A DNA stretch of 64,000 nt from Collimonas fungivorans Ter331 (GCF_000221045.1 NC_015856.1:4697424-4761423); one strand, 5' to 3'. Positions 44,440-55,350 are shown, numbered from the stretch's first letter. A program made the numbers and translations. Notes: generated from the letters alone by a model not told the origin.

Positions 44440-44834
44440 GCTGGAACCGGGATCGCAAAGCAAGCGAGGTCGCCAGGCCGCAACTTGCCGCGCGCTCCCG
44501 GTTGGCAGCGGAAGCTGTAGACAAGATGACCATTCCTGGCGTCGGATATGCAAAAATCGCAACATATTTATGTCACAACTTAAGGCGTCCGGACATACTT
44601 CCTGAGTTGCTTTGTGTTACCTTTGGAGGTATCGATTGATCATGCTTTTTTTAGGCAGCAATGGGCAAAAGCGGGAACAGTCTCAAAACAAAAATGTCGC
44701 CATGAACATAGCAGGCAGCATGGCAAATGCGATGATAAAAACGCAATCCGCGGAGCCGGCGCCGGATCAGCAGGCAGCACTCCGATACATATAAAATCGC
44801 AGCTTTGATAGCAACTTACTTTCGGGATTAACAC
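44440..44834. other. Intergenic region between the TonB receptor and the STAS gene
   Basis: Directly after the receptor stop, AACCGGGA and TCCCGGTT can pair across about 50 nt, without a T-run. The rest is AT-richer than the flanks and contains one possible short gene (44636-44794) and presumably the promoter of the STAS gene. Confidence 0.4.
44636..44794 (+). CDS. Possible 52-aa small protein
   Basis: A frame with a strong Shine-Dalgarno (GGAGG, 44625-44629) six bases before TTG 44636; ATG 44642 is a second start. The product MIMLFLGSNGQKREQSQNKN... has no recognisable domain or clear membrane segment. Support is limited to the ribosome-binding site; it may be chance. Confidence 0.25.
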   Translation: MIMLFLGSNGQKREQSQNKNVAMNIAGSMANAMIKTQSAEPAPDQQAALRYI

Positions 44835-46214
44835 GTGGGGATTTTCTCGCTCTTCGGCAAAAATAATCGTCCAAACGGCGCACCGCCGGAGGATGACAAG
44901 GTACCAGCCGCAGCAGACAATCAAGCGCCGGTTCTGTTTGGCGAAAGCCATGAGCGGCTGAGCAACTCGACCACGCTGCGCGATGGTTCTGCACGCAGCA
45001 CCACGAGCATGAAGATCGATGCGATCGAATCGGAAATGTCGTCCGAGTTCGTCCATCTGCCGCCCTCTCCCAAGCCGGCCGGCCCAGATAGCGTGGCGCC
45101 GGTCACGCTAAGCCACGGCAACACCACCCAGCTGACGCTGCCGGTGATGAGCAGGACCACCGAATACCTGGACGACCAGTCGCGCAGCGGCAGCATCGAA
45201 GTGTCAGTGTCCGATACCCCCGAAGTCATTGAAGAAGCGGCGGTACTGTTCGCCAGCGACCAGAGCGACATTGCCGAAGCGCTCCTGTTAAGCGCCATTA
45301 CGGAAAACAATCTCGGTTCCTCCACCCACATCGTCTGGTGGATGCTGCTGGACCTGTACCAGATCACCGGCAAGCAGCAGGAATTCGACAATCTGTCGGT
45401 CGACTTCGCCAACAAGTTTGAAACTTCGCCGCCGACCTGGATCGATATCATGACCCTCGATCCGCAGGCAAAAACCCAGGAAAAGGCGGGCGCGCCGCCA
45501 GCCGTGGCCTTCTCCGGTAAACTCGACGCCAATATCGGCAAGCAGCTGGAACGCGCGCAAAAACTGAGCGCCACCCATCCGGCCGTGCGCCTGGAGTTTA
45601 CCCGGGTCAGCTCGGTCGATCCGATCGGCTGCGGCCTGCTGCTGCGCATGTTGAAAAAACTGCAAAAATCCGGACTGGACCTGATCCTGGTCGGCGCCGA
45701 TGAACTGGCCGACAAGATCCGCGAGATCCTGCTGGTCGGACGGCGCGACGAAACCGCTGCGCCATGGCTGCTGCTGCTGGAAATACTGCATCTGCTCAAC
45801 CTGGAACAGGCCTACGAAGACGCCAGCATAGATTATTCGATCACGTTTGAAGTCTCGCCGCCGCCGTTTGTCGCTCCCCACACCAAGATCATCACCGCGG
45901 CCGAGGACAACGCCCAGAGCGTAAGCCTTAACGGCAACAACAGCCTGCTCATGCCGATACTGATCGAAGGCCGCACCGAAGAGCTGCTGACCAAGATCCA
46001 GACCCACGCCATCGCCCACAGTCCTGCGATCATCGATTGCTCACGCCTGGTCAGGGTCGACTTCAGCGCTGCCGGCGAGCTGCTCAACGGGCTGTCATTA
46101 CTCGCCAGCAACGGCAATGCGATCGAGTTCCACGGCGTCAACCACCTGGTGACCGCCCTGTTCAAGGTCGTCGGCATACAGGAAATCGTGCGCGTAGTGC
46201 CGCGAAAAAATTAA
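44835..46214 (+). CDS. Protein with two STAS-like domains
   Basis: A 459-aa protein starting at GTG (MGIFSLFGKNN). Residues 1-120 are low-complexity. A helical part follows (about 125-200, IEEAAVLFASDQSDIAEALLL). Then come a STAS-like domain (AVAFSGKLDANIGKQLERAQ, SVDPIGCGLLLRML) and a second one at the C-terminus (LMPILIEGRTEELLTKIQ, VRVDFSAAGELLNGLSLL). STAS domains work in partner-switching or as anti-anti-sigma-like modules; no kinase or phosphatase partner is adjacent. Target unknown. GGGA lies about 10 nt before the GTG. Confidence 0.72.
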   Translation: MGIFSLFGKNNRPNGAPPEDDKVPAAADNQAPVLFGESHERLSNSTTLRDGSARSTTSMKIDAIESEMSSEFVHLPPSPKPAGPDSVAPVTLSHGNTTQLTLPVMSRTTEYLDDQSRSGSIEVSVSDTPEVIEEAAVLFASDQSDIAEALLLSAITENNLGSSTHIVWWMLLDLYQITGKQQEFDNLSVDFANKFETSPPTWIDIMTLDPQAKTQEKAGAPPAVAFSGKLDANIGKQLERAQKLSATHPAVRLEFTRVSSVDPIGCGLLLRMLKKLQKSGLDLILVGADELADKIREILLVGRRDETAAPWLLLLEILHLLNLEQAYEDASIDYSITFEVSPPPFVAPHTKIITAAEDNAQSVSLNGNNSLLMPILIEGRTEELLTKIQTHAIAHSPAIIDCSRLVRVDFSAAGELLNGLSLLASNGNAIEFHGVNHLVTALFKVVGIQEIVRVVPRKN

Positions 46215-46276
46215 TTTTTTAACAAACCCCACCCTCTGCAGTTAGAAAAACAACGCTAAATCCACGTAATTCAGCG

Positions 46277-46304
46277 CTTGTAATCAGACCGGCCGTCCCC
46301 ATTT
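46277..46304 (+). promoter_or_regulatory. Sigma-32 (heat-shock) promoter of hslVU
   Basis: CTTGTAA (46277-46283), a 13-bp spacer and CCCCATTT (46297-46304) match the RpoH consensus CTTGAAA-N11-16-CCCCATNT almost fully. It lies about 110 bp before hslV, an established heat-shock operon. The -10 is embedded in the inverted repeat GTCCC...GGGAC. Confidence 0.8.
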
Positions 46305-46416
46305 TTTTGGGACAGTATCGATTTGTCATTCGATAGCGAATCACATGCAGTCCCGGCGCCTTGCGCCCTGCATGCGCGGCCAGGCTACCCCGGCCGCATT
46401 TTCTGAGGCTAGCAAA

Positions 46417-46953
46417 ATGGAACAATTTCACGGCACCACCATCCTCTCGGTACGGCGCGGCAACAGCGTTGCGCTGGGCGGGGATGGCCAGGTCACACTC
46501 GGCAATGTCGTCATGAAGGGCACCGCCCGCAAAGTTCGCAAGTTATATCAAGGCAAGGTACTGGTCGGTTTCGCCGGCGGCACCGCCGATGCATTCACCT
46601 TGCTCGACCTGTTCGAAGCAAAACTGGAAAAACACCAGGGCAACCTGATGCGGGCCTCGGTCGACCTCGCCAAGGAATGGCGCACCGACCGCATGCTGCG
46701 CCGGCTGGAAGCAATGCTGCTGACCGCCGACCGCGAAACCACACTGGTAATCACCGGCAACGGCGATGTGCTGGAGCCCACCGACGGCATCGGCGCGATC
46801 GGCTCAGGCGGCACTTTCGCCCAGTCGGCCGCCAAGGCGCTGCAGGAAAACACCGAGCTGTCGCCGGCCGATATCGTCAAGAAATCGCTGGTCATCGCCG
46901 GCGAGCTCTGCATCTACACCAACCAGTCGCACATCATCGAAACTCTCGATTAA
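46417..46953 (+). CDS. hslV: ATP-dependent protease peptidase subunit HslV
   Basis: A 178-aa proteasome-like Thr protease. A short propeptide MEQFHG is removed to expose the nucleophile Thr7 (TTILSVRRG). Further signatures: [24 protein letters not shown] and [14 protein letters not shown]. It forms a double hexameric ring with HslU in the cytoplasm, degrading misfolded or regulatory proteins. First gene of hslVU; a 5'-extended frame exists but the chosen ATG gives the conserved N-terminus. Confidence 0.97.
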   Translation: MEQFHGTTILSVRRGNSVALGGDGQVTLGNVVMKGTARKVRKLYQGKVLVGFAGGTADAFTLLDLFEAKLEKHQGNLMRASVDLAKEWRTDRMLRRLEAMLLTADRETTLVITGNGDVLEPTDGIGAIGSGGTFAQSAAKALQENTELSPADIVKKSLVIAGELCIYTNQSHIIETLD

Positions 46954-46964
46954 GACCCAACACC

Positions 46965-48320
<1,356 letters not shown>

Positions 48321-48388
48321 GCGGCGACGCTGCCCGCCGGGTTCATTCCGGCGGCAATGCCGCCAGGCCGGTTAGCGCTTGGAAACAG

Positions 48389-48949
48389 CTATTTGTCCTG
48401 CACCGGCACCGCCGGCTGTTCCGGCGGCAGATCCTGGTTAGGCGCCTGCTGCATCATCTGGGCCGGTACCGGCGCAGCCCCGCCCGGTCCCGCGCCGTTC
48501 AGTCCCAACTTGGTGCGCGCATCTTCCGGCAGCATCACCCGCTTCAGAACACCACCCTCAGACAGCAAGACATAGGTTGCGTGCACTTCCTTGACGCTGG
48601 TTCCCGGCAGCAGCTCCTTGCCCTGCCGCACTGCCTGCGCCGGCTTGCCGTCGGCGCTCAGGATCGCCACGCTCTCGCCGTCCTTTTTCGCAGCGACCAC
48701 GCCCAACAACTGGTAGTTGCTGGCCACCGTCACTGTGCCGCGGCCGCCGAACAAGCCCGCCGCCAGCGAAACATCGATCTGCGCCTGTTCAGCCTGCGGC
48801 GGCGCCGTCACTGCACGCAGCGGGGGCTTGACCAGTTGCATCACCCAGTATGCCGTGCAGGCGCACAGCAGCATGAACAGCAGCAGGCTGAGGAATTCCG
48901 GCAGGCGTTTGCTTTGGCGGCCGAGTTTTTTGGTTATTTGCAGTTTCAC
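48389..48949 (-). CDS. gspC: Type II secretion protein C
   Basis: A 186-aa inner-membrane protein: a membrane helix at about residues 18-40 (FLSLLLFMLLCACTAYWVMQL), then the periplasmic homology region (LFGGRGTVTVASNYQLLGVVAAKKDGESVAILSADGKP), which contacts the GspD N-domains, and a Pro/Gln-rich end. There is no PDZ domain. Starts at GTG with AGGAAAAGC just before it. It is the last gene of the operon, 18 bp after gspF; in many relatives gspC is at the front instead. Confidence 0.82.
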   Translation of the reverse strand: MKLQITKKLGRQSKRLPEFLSLLLFMLLCACTAYWVMQLVKPPLRAVTAPPQAEQAQIDVSLAAGLFGGRGTVTVASNYQLLGVVAAKKDGESVAILSADGKPAQAVRQGKELLPGTSVKEVHATYVLLSEGGVLKRVMLPEDARTKLGLNGAGPGGAAPVPAQMMQQAPNQDLPPEQPAVPVQDK

Positions 48950-48967
48950 GCTTTTCCTAATTTTGTC

Positions 48968-50188
48968 CTAACGCACCAGCTGGTTGATTTCAATAATCGG
49001 CATCAGCACCGCCAGCACGATCAACAGCACCACTACCCCCATCGCCAAGATCAGGGCCGGTTCCAGCAAGCCGGCGATGGTCATGGCGCGCCGTTCCAGG
49101 TCCTGTTCCTGGGCGCTGGCGGCGCGCTCCAGCATGGCGGGCAATTCGCCGGTCACCTCGCCGGCCCGTATCATGTGGATCAGCATCGGCGGAAAATGCT
49201 TGTGCGCGGCCAGCGCGCGCGCCAGGCCCACGCCTTCACGCACGCTGGTGGCGGCGGTATCGACCTGCTGCCGCATGGCGACATTGGACAGCGTATCGCG
49301 GCTGGTTTGCAGGGCTTTCAGGATCGGCACGCCGGAGCCGGTGGTAATCGCCAGCGTACTGGCAAACCGCGCGGTATTCAGGCTGCGCTCGAATTTTCCA
49401 TACAGCGGCGCATTCAGCAGCCAGGTATGCCAGCGCATCTTGGTCGCCGGGTTTTTCAGCGCCATGCGCCAGCTGTAGAACAACGCGATCACCACGATCA
49501 GGACCATCCAGCCATAGTTGCGTACAAAGTCCGAAGTGGCGAGCATCATCACGGTCAGCATCGGCAGCTTCTGCTTGGTGTTGGCGAATACCGAAACGAT
49601 CTGCGGCACCACGTAGGTCAACAGGAAAATCACAATCACGAACGCCACCACGGTCACGATCGCCGGATAGGTAAACGCCAGTTTCACCTTCTGCACCAGC
49701 GAATTGCGGCGCTCGATATAATCGGCCAGCCGCGACAGCACACGCGACAACTGGCCGATCTGCTCGCCCGAAGCAACCAGCGCCCGGTAGATTTCCGCGA
49801 AGTCGCGCGGATGGCCAGCCAGCGCCGAAGACAAGGAAGCGCCGCCCATGACCTCGGACCGGATCGATGCGATCAGGTCGCGCTGGTAACTGCGCTCGGC
49901 CTGTTCCAGCAACGCCGTCAGGGCTTGCTCCAATGGCAGGCTGGCTTCCAGCAGGCTGGCCAGCTGGCGCGTAAACAAGGCGATCTCCACCGTCGACAGA
50001 TGCTCGCCAAAACCGCGCCGTTTCAGGTTGCCGGCAGCATCCACCTGCTGCGCGATCGCTTCTACCGTCAGCGGCAGCAACCCCTGGGCGCGCAGATCGG
50101 CGCGCGCCATCTTGGCGCTGTCCGCATTCACCACGCCCTTGGTGGTGCTGCCGGCGGTATCTACCGCTTCGTAACGAAATGCTGGCAC
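48968..50188 (-). CDS. gspF: Type II secretion inner-membrane platform protein F
   Basis: A 406-aa polytopic protein. Two T2SSF domains (about residues 70-195 and 270-395) with RQLASLLEASLPLEQAL and TLAITTGSGVPILKAL, and three membrane helices (LAFTYPAIVTVVAFVIVIFLL, NYGWMVLIVVIALFYS, and LEPALILAMGVVVLLIVLAVLMPI). It forms the base platform for pseudopilus assembly. Starts at GTG, five bases after AGGAG. It follows gspE by 31 bp. Confidence 0.94.
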   Translation of the reverse strand: MPAFRYEAVDTAGSTTKGVVNADSAKMARADLRAQGLLPLTVEAIAQQVDAAGNLKRRGFGEHLSTVEIALFTRQLASLLEASLPLEQALTALLEQAERSYQRDLIASIRSEVMGGASLSSALAGHPRDFAEIYRALVASGEQIGQLSRVLSRLADYIERRNSLVQKVKLAFTYPAIVTVVAFVIVIFLLTYVVPQIVSVFANTKQKLPMLTVMMLATSDFVRNYGWMVLIVVIALFYSWRMALKNPATKMRWHTWLLNAPLYGKFERSLNTARFASTLAITTGSGVPILKALQTSRDTLSNVAMRQQVDTAATSVREGVGLARALAAHKHFPPMLIHMIRAGEVTGELPAMLERAASAQEQDLERRAMTIAGLLEPALILAMGVVVLLIVLAVLMPIIEINQLVR

Positions 50189-50219
50189 TCTGCTCCTCTG
50201 CTCTTCGCTGGTTTTTCAG

Positions 50220-51671
50220 TCATTCTTTGGTGACCCGCAGCAGCTCGGCCTGGGTCGTGATGCCTTCGGTCAGCCAGCGTTCGCCATCCTGGCGCATGGT
50301 GCGCATGCCATTGCGCTGCGCCACCTGCTGGATCTCGGCTTCCGAGGCCCGGTTATGGATCTGTGCGGTAATTTCATCGGTAGTCAGCAACAACTCGTAG
50401 ACGCCGACCCGGCCGTGGTAGCCGGTGTGGCCGCATTGCTCGCAGCCGACCGCGTGCCACAGCTGGCCGTCGTGGCGGCGGCAATGGGTGCATAGCTTGC
50501 GCACCAGGCGCTGCGCGACCACTCCCAGCAGGGAAGACGACAGCAGGAAGGGTTCGATCCCCATGTCCAGCAACCGCGTCACCGCGGCGGCGGAATCGTT
50601 GGTGTGCAAGGTGGCCAGCACCAGATGGCCGGTCAGCGAAGCCTGCACCGCGATCTGCGCGGTTTCCAGGTCGCGGATTTCACCGATCATGATGACATCC
50701 GGATCCTGCCGCAAGATCGCCCGCAAGGCTTTGGCGAACGTCATGTCGATGCGCGCATTGACCTGGGTCTGGCCGACCCCGGCCAGTTCGTACTCGATCG
50801 GATCTTCCACCGTCAGGATATTGGTGCTGCTGGTATTCAGGCGCGACAATGCCGCGTACAGCGTGGTGGTCTTGCCCGAGCCGGTCGGCCCGGTGACCAG
50901 CACGATGCCGTGCGGCTGCGCGATCAGGCGGTCGAACTGCGGCAGGACTGCCGGGCTCATACCCAGGTGCTGCAGATCGAGCCGGCCGGCTTCCTTGTCC
51001 AGCAGGCGCAGCACGGCGCGTTCGCCGTGGCCGGTCGGCAAGGTCGACACCCGCACGTCCACCGGCTTGCCGCCGACGCGCAAGGTAATGCGGCCGTCCT
51101 GCGGCAAACGTTTTTCGGCGATATCGAGCTGCGCCATGATCTTGATACGGGAAATCAGGGAGGCATGGACCGCTTTTTTCGGCCGCACCACATCGCGCAG
51201 GCTGCCGTCGATGCGGAAACGCACTACCGAAATCTGCTCGAACGGTTCGATGTGGATATCGGAAGCGCCTTCGCGCAGCGCTTGCGTCAGCAGCACGTTG
51301 ATCATGCGGATCACCGGCGCGTCGTCGGACGATTCCAGCAGGTCTTCGATGGCCGGCATGTCTTGCATCAGCTTGGCGAGATCGAGATCGGATTCGAATT
51401 CGTCGACCACCTGCGCGGCATCGCCGCCGGCGCCGGCATAGGCCCTGGCGATCGCCTCGTCGAGCTCCTCGCGCGACAGCGTGCGGAACCTGACGCGGCC
51501 GAAACGGCGGCTGGCTTCGGCGATCGCGCTAGGCTTGGTCGCCTCGGAAATCCACAACTCGACCGCATTGTCGGCGCCGTTGGCATCTTCGGTACGCTGC
51601 GCCAGCAATGAAAAATCGCGAGCGAAAGCGTAGGGCAGCAGGCGCGTATCGGTCATCCTGGGATCGCTCAT
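50220..51671 (-). CDS. gspE: Type II secretion ATPase E
   Basis: A 483-aa cytoplasmic traffic ATPase. N1/N2 domains (residues 1-120); Walker A GPTGSGKTTTLYAAL near residue 260; Asp box; Walker B DPDVIMIGEIRDLETAQ; His box ATLHTNDSAAAVTRLLDMG; and the tetracysteine zinc module CTHC...CEQC at about 390-415. It powers pseudopilus growth. The ATG overlaps the gspD stop (ATGA). Confidence 0.96.
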   Translation of the reverse strand: MSDPRMTDTRLLPYAFARDFSLLAQRTEDANGADNAVELWISEATKPSAIAEASRRFGRVRFRTLSREELDEAIARAYAGAGGDAAQVVDEFESDLDLAKLMQDMPAIEDLLESSDDAPVIRMINVLLTQALREGASDIHIEPFEQISVVRFRIDGSLRDVVRPKKAVHASLISRIKIMAQLDIAEKRLPQDGRITLRVGGKPVDVRVSTLPTGHGERAVLRLLDKEAGRLDLQHLGMSPAVLPQFDRLIAQPHGIVLVTGPTGSGKTTTLYAALSRLNTSSTNILTVEDPIEYELAGVGQTQVNARIDMTFAKALRAILRQDPDVIMIGEIRDLETAQIAVQASLTGHLVLATLHTNDSAAAVTRLLDMGIEPFLLSSSLLGVVAQRLVRKLCTHCRRHDGQLWHAVGCEQCGHTGYHGRVGVYELLLTTDEITAQIHNRASEAEIQQVAQRNGMRTMRQDGERWLTEGITTQAELLRVTKE

Positions 51672-53962
51672 GGCGTTCTGTCATTCAATAAGCCCGGAGC
51701 AGGCGTGGCCGCGGGTTTCGGCGGCTGCAGCGCAGGCTGCTCGGGAGCCGGCTGATGTCCGTCCGGCGCATCCTGTTGCTTGCGCAGGTCGATGAACGGG
51801 CCGCCGTCTTCCAGCTTGGATGTCACCGACGAGCCGAAATCGGTCAGGATGCTCTTGTCCGGCTGCACCTTGATCTGCTGCTTGCGCATGTAATCGTAGC
51901 GATCCACGGCCAGCATATTGCTGGTGTTTTTGTCGCGCACGATGATCGGGCGCAGGAATATCATCAGGTTGGTTTTTTCGCGGGAGCCGGACTGGTATTT
52001 GAAGAGATTGCCGATAAACGGCAAATCGCCCAGCAGCGGGACTTTTTGCACGCCGTTCTGGTTGTTGTCGCCGATCAGGCCGCCCAATGCAATGATTTCG
52101 CCATCGTCGATCACCACATTGGTATCCAACGTACGCTTGTTGGTGGTCGGTCCGTTCGTATCCTTGGCGGTGCCGTTCACGACTGCCGATACTTCTTGCG
52201 AAATTTCCAGGCGCACGGTGCCGCCCTCTGAGATATGCGGCTTGATCTTCAGCGCGGTGCCGACGTCCTTGCGGTCGATGGTGGTAAACGGGCTGCTGGT
52301 GCCGGCGCCGGTGGTCAGCGTCGAGCCGGTGACAAACGGCACATTCTGACCCACCACGATCTTGGCTTCTTCATTGTCCAGCGTCAGCAGGTTGGGCATG
52401 GACAAGACATTGCTTCCCGAGGTTGCGTTCAAGGCGCTGGCCAATGCCCCCAGGCCGATTTTCCCGGCGATCTGGCGGAATATGCCAAGCTGCAAGCCGC
52501 TGCCGACTGAAGGTACGGTAGCAGTGGTCCCGGTATTCACAGTCTGGCTAATTGCCGTATTGAACAGATTGCTGCCAACCAGACCGGTATTAGTGCCGGT
52601 GAAGCCGGTGCCGCCGCCGACCCGGTAATTGCTCTTCGAATCGCCGCTCAGGGCCAGCCACTGCACACCGATCTCGCTGGCGGCGGTATCCGTGACTTCG
52701 ACGATCAAGGCTTCTACATAGACCTGGGCGCGGCGCGTATCGAGCTGCTCGATCACGCCGCGGATATTGCGGTAGACCGGTTCGCTGGCGGTGATGATCA
52801 GGGTATTGGTAGAGTCGTCCGCCTGGATAAAGCCGGCGGCGCCGCTACCGCTGCCGCCAGAAGACTGGGACGAGCTATCGGAAGACGGCGACGACTGTGT
52901 CGAAGGCGAAGTGGAATTATTATTCGATCCCAACGCGCTGCTGCTGTTGGAACCCTGCAGCATGCCGCCGGAACTGCTGCTGGAACTCTTGCTGGACTGG
53001 CTGACATTCGACATCGACGTATCCTGCGACACAATCGCGCGCAAGGTCTTGGCCAGCTTCACGGCATCGGCGTTTTTCAGATACACCACATGCACGTTGC
53101 CGGCGTTGGCGGTCGGCTGGTCGAGCTTGGCGATCAAGGACTTGGCCAGGTTGGCGCGGCCGGCGGACGGCGCCCGCACGATCACTGAATTGGTCCTGGA
53201 ATCGGCCATGATCATGGTGCGGGCGCTATCGCTGGCGCCCGGCGCGGCAGAGCCGGAATCGAGCAGCTTGCTCGCCATCACGGCGATATCGCTGGCTACC
53301 GCATAGCGCACCGGAATCACATCCAGGTCGTTGACCGCCGGCACATCGAGTGCGGCGATCATTTTCCCCAGGCGCTGCAAGTTTTCCGCGTAATCGGTCA
53401 CCACCAGCGTGTTGTTGCCCGGATTGGCGTTGATCGTGTTGTTGGGTGAAATCAGCGGCCGCAGCACCGGCAGGATATTGGTTGCCGATTCATAGTTCAG
53501 CGAAAAAATCTGGGTGGCGATCTGGTCGCCGCGGACGCTGGCCGGCCTGGTCGGCGCCACTTGCAGCTTGGCGTCGGCTTCCGGCACCACTTTCACAAAA
53601 CCGTCGCCGCGCACCACGGCATAACCTTGCAGGCGCAGGGTCGAGGCCAGCAGGTCGAAAGCCTGGGCCTTGCTCAGCGGTTTTTCCGACACCAAGTTGA
53701 TGCTGCCCTTGACGCGCGGATCGACGATGAACGTCGTGTTGGTGTACTGGCCGACAGCCTTGATCACCGATTCGATATCGGCGCCGACGAAATTCATTAC
53801 GGCCTGGCCGCTCACGCCTTCGGCAGCGGTACCGGTGGTTCCCAGCACCGGCTGTGCCACAGAGGTGCCGGCAGCAGTAGCACAAGTCAGCAGGGCGATG
53901 GCGGCGGCGCTGCGCCAGTTGCTTGTACTTGAAAGTAGTGCGAAATACATTTTATCTTTCAT
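51668..53962 (-). CDS. gspD: Type II secretion secretin D
   Basis: A 764-aa outer-membrane secretin. Signal peptide about residues 1-36; N0 domain (NFVGADIESVIKAVGQYTN) and three N domains; the C-terminal secretin domain (VQWLALSGDSKSNY, SMPNLLTLDNEEAKIVVGQNVPFVTGS, IKPHISEGGTVRLEISQEVS). A Ser/Gly/Asn-rich insertion of about 55 residues (about 325-385) sits inside N3. No Cys follows the signal peptide, so it is not a lipoprotein. Overlaps gspN and gspE by 4 bp each. Confidence 0.96.
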   Translation of the reverse strand: MKDKMYFALLSSTSNWRSAAAIALLTCATAAGTSVAQPVLGTTGTAAEGVSGQAVMNFVGADIESVIKAVGQYTNTTFIVDPRVKGSINLVSEKPLSKAQAFDLLASTLRLQGYAVVRGDGFVKVVPEADAKLQVAPTRPASVRGDQIATQIFSLNYESATNILPVLRPLISPNNTINANPGNNTLVVTDYAENLQRLGKMIAALDVPAVNDLDVIPVRYAVASDIAVMASKLLDSGSAAPGASDSARTMIMADSRTNSVIVRAPSAGRANLAKSLIAKLDQPTANAGNVHVVYLKNADAVKLAKTLRAIVSQDTSMSNVSQSSKSSSSSSGGMLQGSNSSSALGSNNNSTSPSTQSSPSSDSSSQSSGGSGSGAAGFIQADDSTNTLIITASEPVYRNIRGVIEQLDTRRAQVYVEALIVEVTDTAASEIGVQWLALSGDSKSNYRVGGGTGFTGTNTGLVGSNLFNTAISQTVNTGTTATVPSVGSGLQLGIFRQIAGKIGLGALASALNATSGSNVLSMPNLLTLDNEEAKIVVGQNVPFVTGSTLTTGAGTSSPFTTIDRKDVGTALKIKPHISEGGTVRLEISQEVSAVVNGTAKDTNGPTTNKRTLDTNVVIDDGEIIALGGLIGDNNQNGVQKVPLLGDLPFIGNLFKYQSGSREKTNLMIFLRPIIVRDKNTSNMLAVDRYDYMRKQQIKVQPDKSILTDFGSSVTSKLEDGGPFIDLRKQQDAPDGHQPAPEQPALQPPKPAATPAPGLLNDRTP

Positions 53963-54747
53963 GATTTGAACTCTAGTCCGATAACGTTTCTGCCATTCAC
54001 CTGGCGCCGCTGCCCCAATAAACTGAGCAAAGTCGCCAACTTTTCCTCTTGTCCTGCCGCAGCTTCCGCGCTACCCGAAAACTGAAAATGTCCGTCTTGC
54101 AGTTTGCCGCTGCCGTTCAACAGCATCGCCCCGCCCAAGGTCGACAGCGTCAATCCCGCCTGCCGCCCCTGCCAGTCAAAGCGCAGGCGATAACTGCCGA
54201 GCGGCTTGACCGGAGACAAACGCGACGCCATCGCCAGCAAATCCAGCGTCATCACGCCGTTGACATCCACCCCGCCGCCGGTGTTGCGCGCCACCGTCAG
54301 CGGCTGCCAGCCCAGCTGCATCTTGCCCGACGGCTGCAAGGTATTCAAGGGCGCGCCCAGCGCCGCCAGCCGCTCGGCCGGCAAAACCATGCTGGCCGGG
54401 CTGACGTTCCATGCGCTCCAGCTGCCGCGGATGCTGACCGCGGTCGACAGCACTTGTGCATTTTCCAATGTCGCCTCGACCCGCCCCAGCAATACCAGCG
54501 GCGACAGGCGCCAAGCGAAGCGCCCCGGCAACAAGGCCGTCACGGCATCCCTGCCGCTAGGCGCTGCACCGATAAAGGCTGAACCATGCCACAAGGAACC
54601 TTGCGCATCGCCCAGCGTCAGCCTGCCTCCGGTGCGGCTCTCCAGCAGCGGCGCCAGCCATGCCGCCGGTAAAAAAATCGACACCGTGACCAGCGCGCTC
54701 AGCAATGCCACCGCTGTCCACATCAATACTCTGCCCAAGCCGCGCAT
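53959..54747 (-). CDS. gspN: Type II secretion protein N
   Basis: A 262-aa inner-membrane protein with an N-terminal helix (VLMWTAVALLSALVTVSIFL) and a periplasmic beta-rich domain (LTLGDAQGSLWHGSAFIG, LGWQPLTVARNTGGGVDVNG). GspN is an accessory part present in only some systems. ATG 54747 with AGGGAA before it; a TTG directly upstream is the alternative. It sits between gspM and gspD. Confidence 0.85.
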   Translation of the reverse strand: MRGLGRVLMWTAVALLSALVTVSIFLPAAWLAPLLESRTGGRLTLGDAQGSLWHGSAFIGAAPSGRDAVTALLPGRFAWRLSPLVLLGRVEATLENAQVLSTAVSIRGSWSAWNVSPASMVLPAERLAALGAPLNTLQPSGKMQLGWQPLTVARNTGGGVDVNGVMTLDLLAMASRLSPVKPLGSYRLRFDWQGRQAGLTLSTLGGAMLLNGSGKLQDGHFQFSGSAEAAAGQEEKLATLLSLLGQRRQVNGRNVIGLEFKS

Positions 54748-54804
54748 CAAATTCCCTGGGACCGGAATGAAGACGCTGGCGCTGGTCCTGTCCGTTTGCC
54801 GCCA

Positions 54805-55350
54805 TTACTCATGCTTTTGCTGCCACAAGGTGACCGTGGCGTTGACGATGCCCGGCTGCGCATTCGCTCCCGTGGCCGCGCTGATGTTGGCGTCCACCAC
54901 TTGCCAATGCGCATTTTTTTGCGCATCGTCGAGCCAGTCGAGCAGGCCGGCGAACGCCACCGCAGATAACTGCACCTTGGCCATGTCGCCGCTCAGCGCC
55001 ACGCTCTGCGGATTCAAACCCTTGCTTTTCAATGCAGTCTCGACCGCCTCCTTGCTGAGCGGCGCAGCCGGCCGCTCGGCCGCCTGGCCGGACAATGACA
55101 GTGCCTTGGCCGTCAACGACTGCAGTTCGGCGGCTTGCTGGCGCAGCGCCGGCAAGTCTTTCTGCAGACGGGCGCGCCCGCTCAGCGCCGGGTCCAGCAG
55201 GAGCAGGTAAATCACGGCAACCAGGATCAATGCCCCGGCGCCGGCCAGCAGCCGGCGTTCGCGCTGGTTCCTTTGCGCCCAGTACTGGTTTGCAGGGATG
55301 CTGATTTTTTCCCAGGCTTGCTGTAGGGGATTCGAATTACTGGTCGACAT
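54805..55350 (-). CDS. gspM: Type II secretion protein M
   Basis: A 181-aa single-pass inner-membrane protein: cytoplasmic NQYWAQRNQRERRL, membrane helix LLAGAGALILVAVIYLLLLDP (about residues 36-56), a helical stretch (RLQKDLPALRQQAAELQSL) and a ferredoxin-like periplasmic domain. It binds GspL. The ATG overlaps the gspL stop in TAATG. Confidence 0.9.
   Translation of the reverse strand: MSTSNSNPLQQAWEKISIPANQYWAQRNQRERRLLAGAGALILVAVIYLLLLDPALSGRARLQKDLPALRQQAAELQSLTAKALSLSGQAAERPAAPLSKEAVETALKSKGLNPQSVALSGDMAKVQLSAVAFAGLLDWLDDAQKNAHWQVVDANISAATGANAQPGIVNATVTLWQQKHE

Noticed and set aside
48581-50233. 550-codon open frame on the plus strand across gspC and gspF
   Set aside because: It is antisense to two well-supported secretion genes, is rich in His/Gln/Arg as expected for a shadow frame, and matches nothing.
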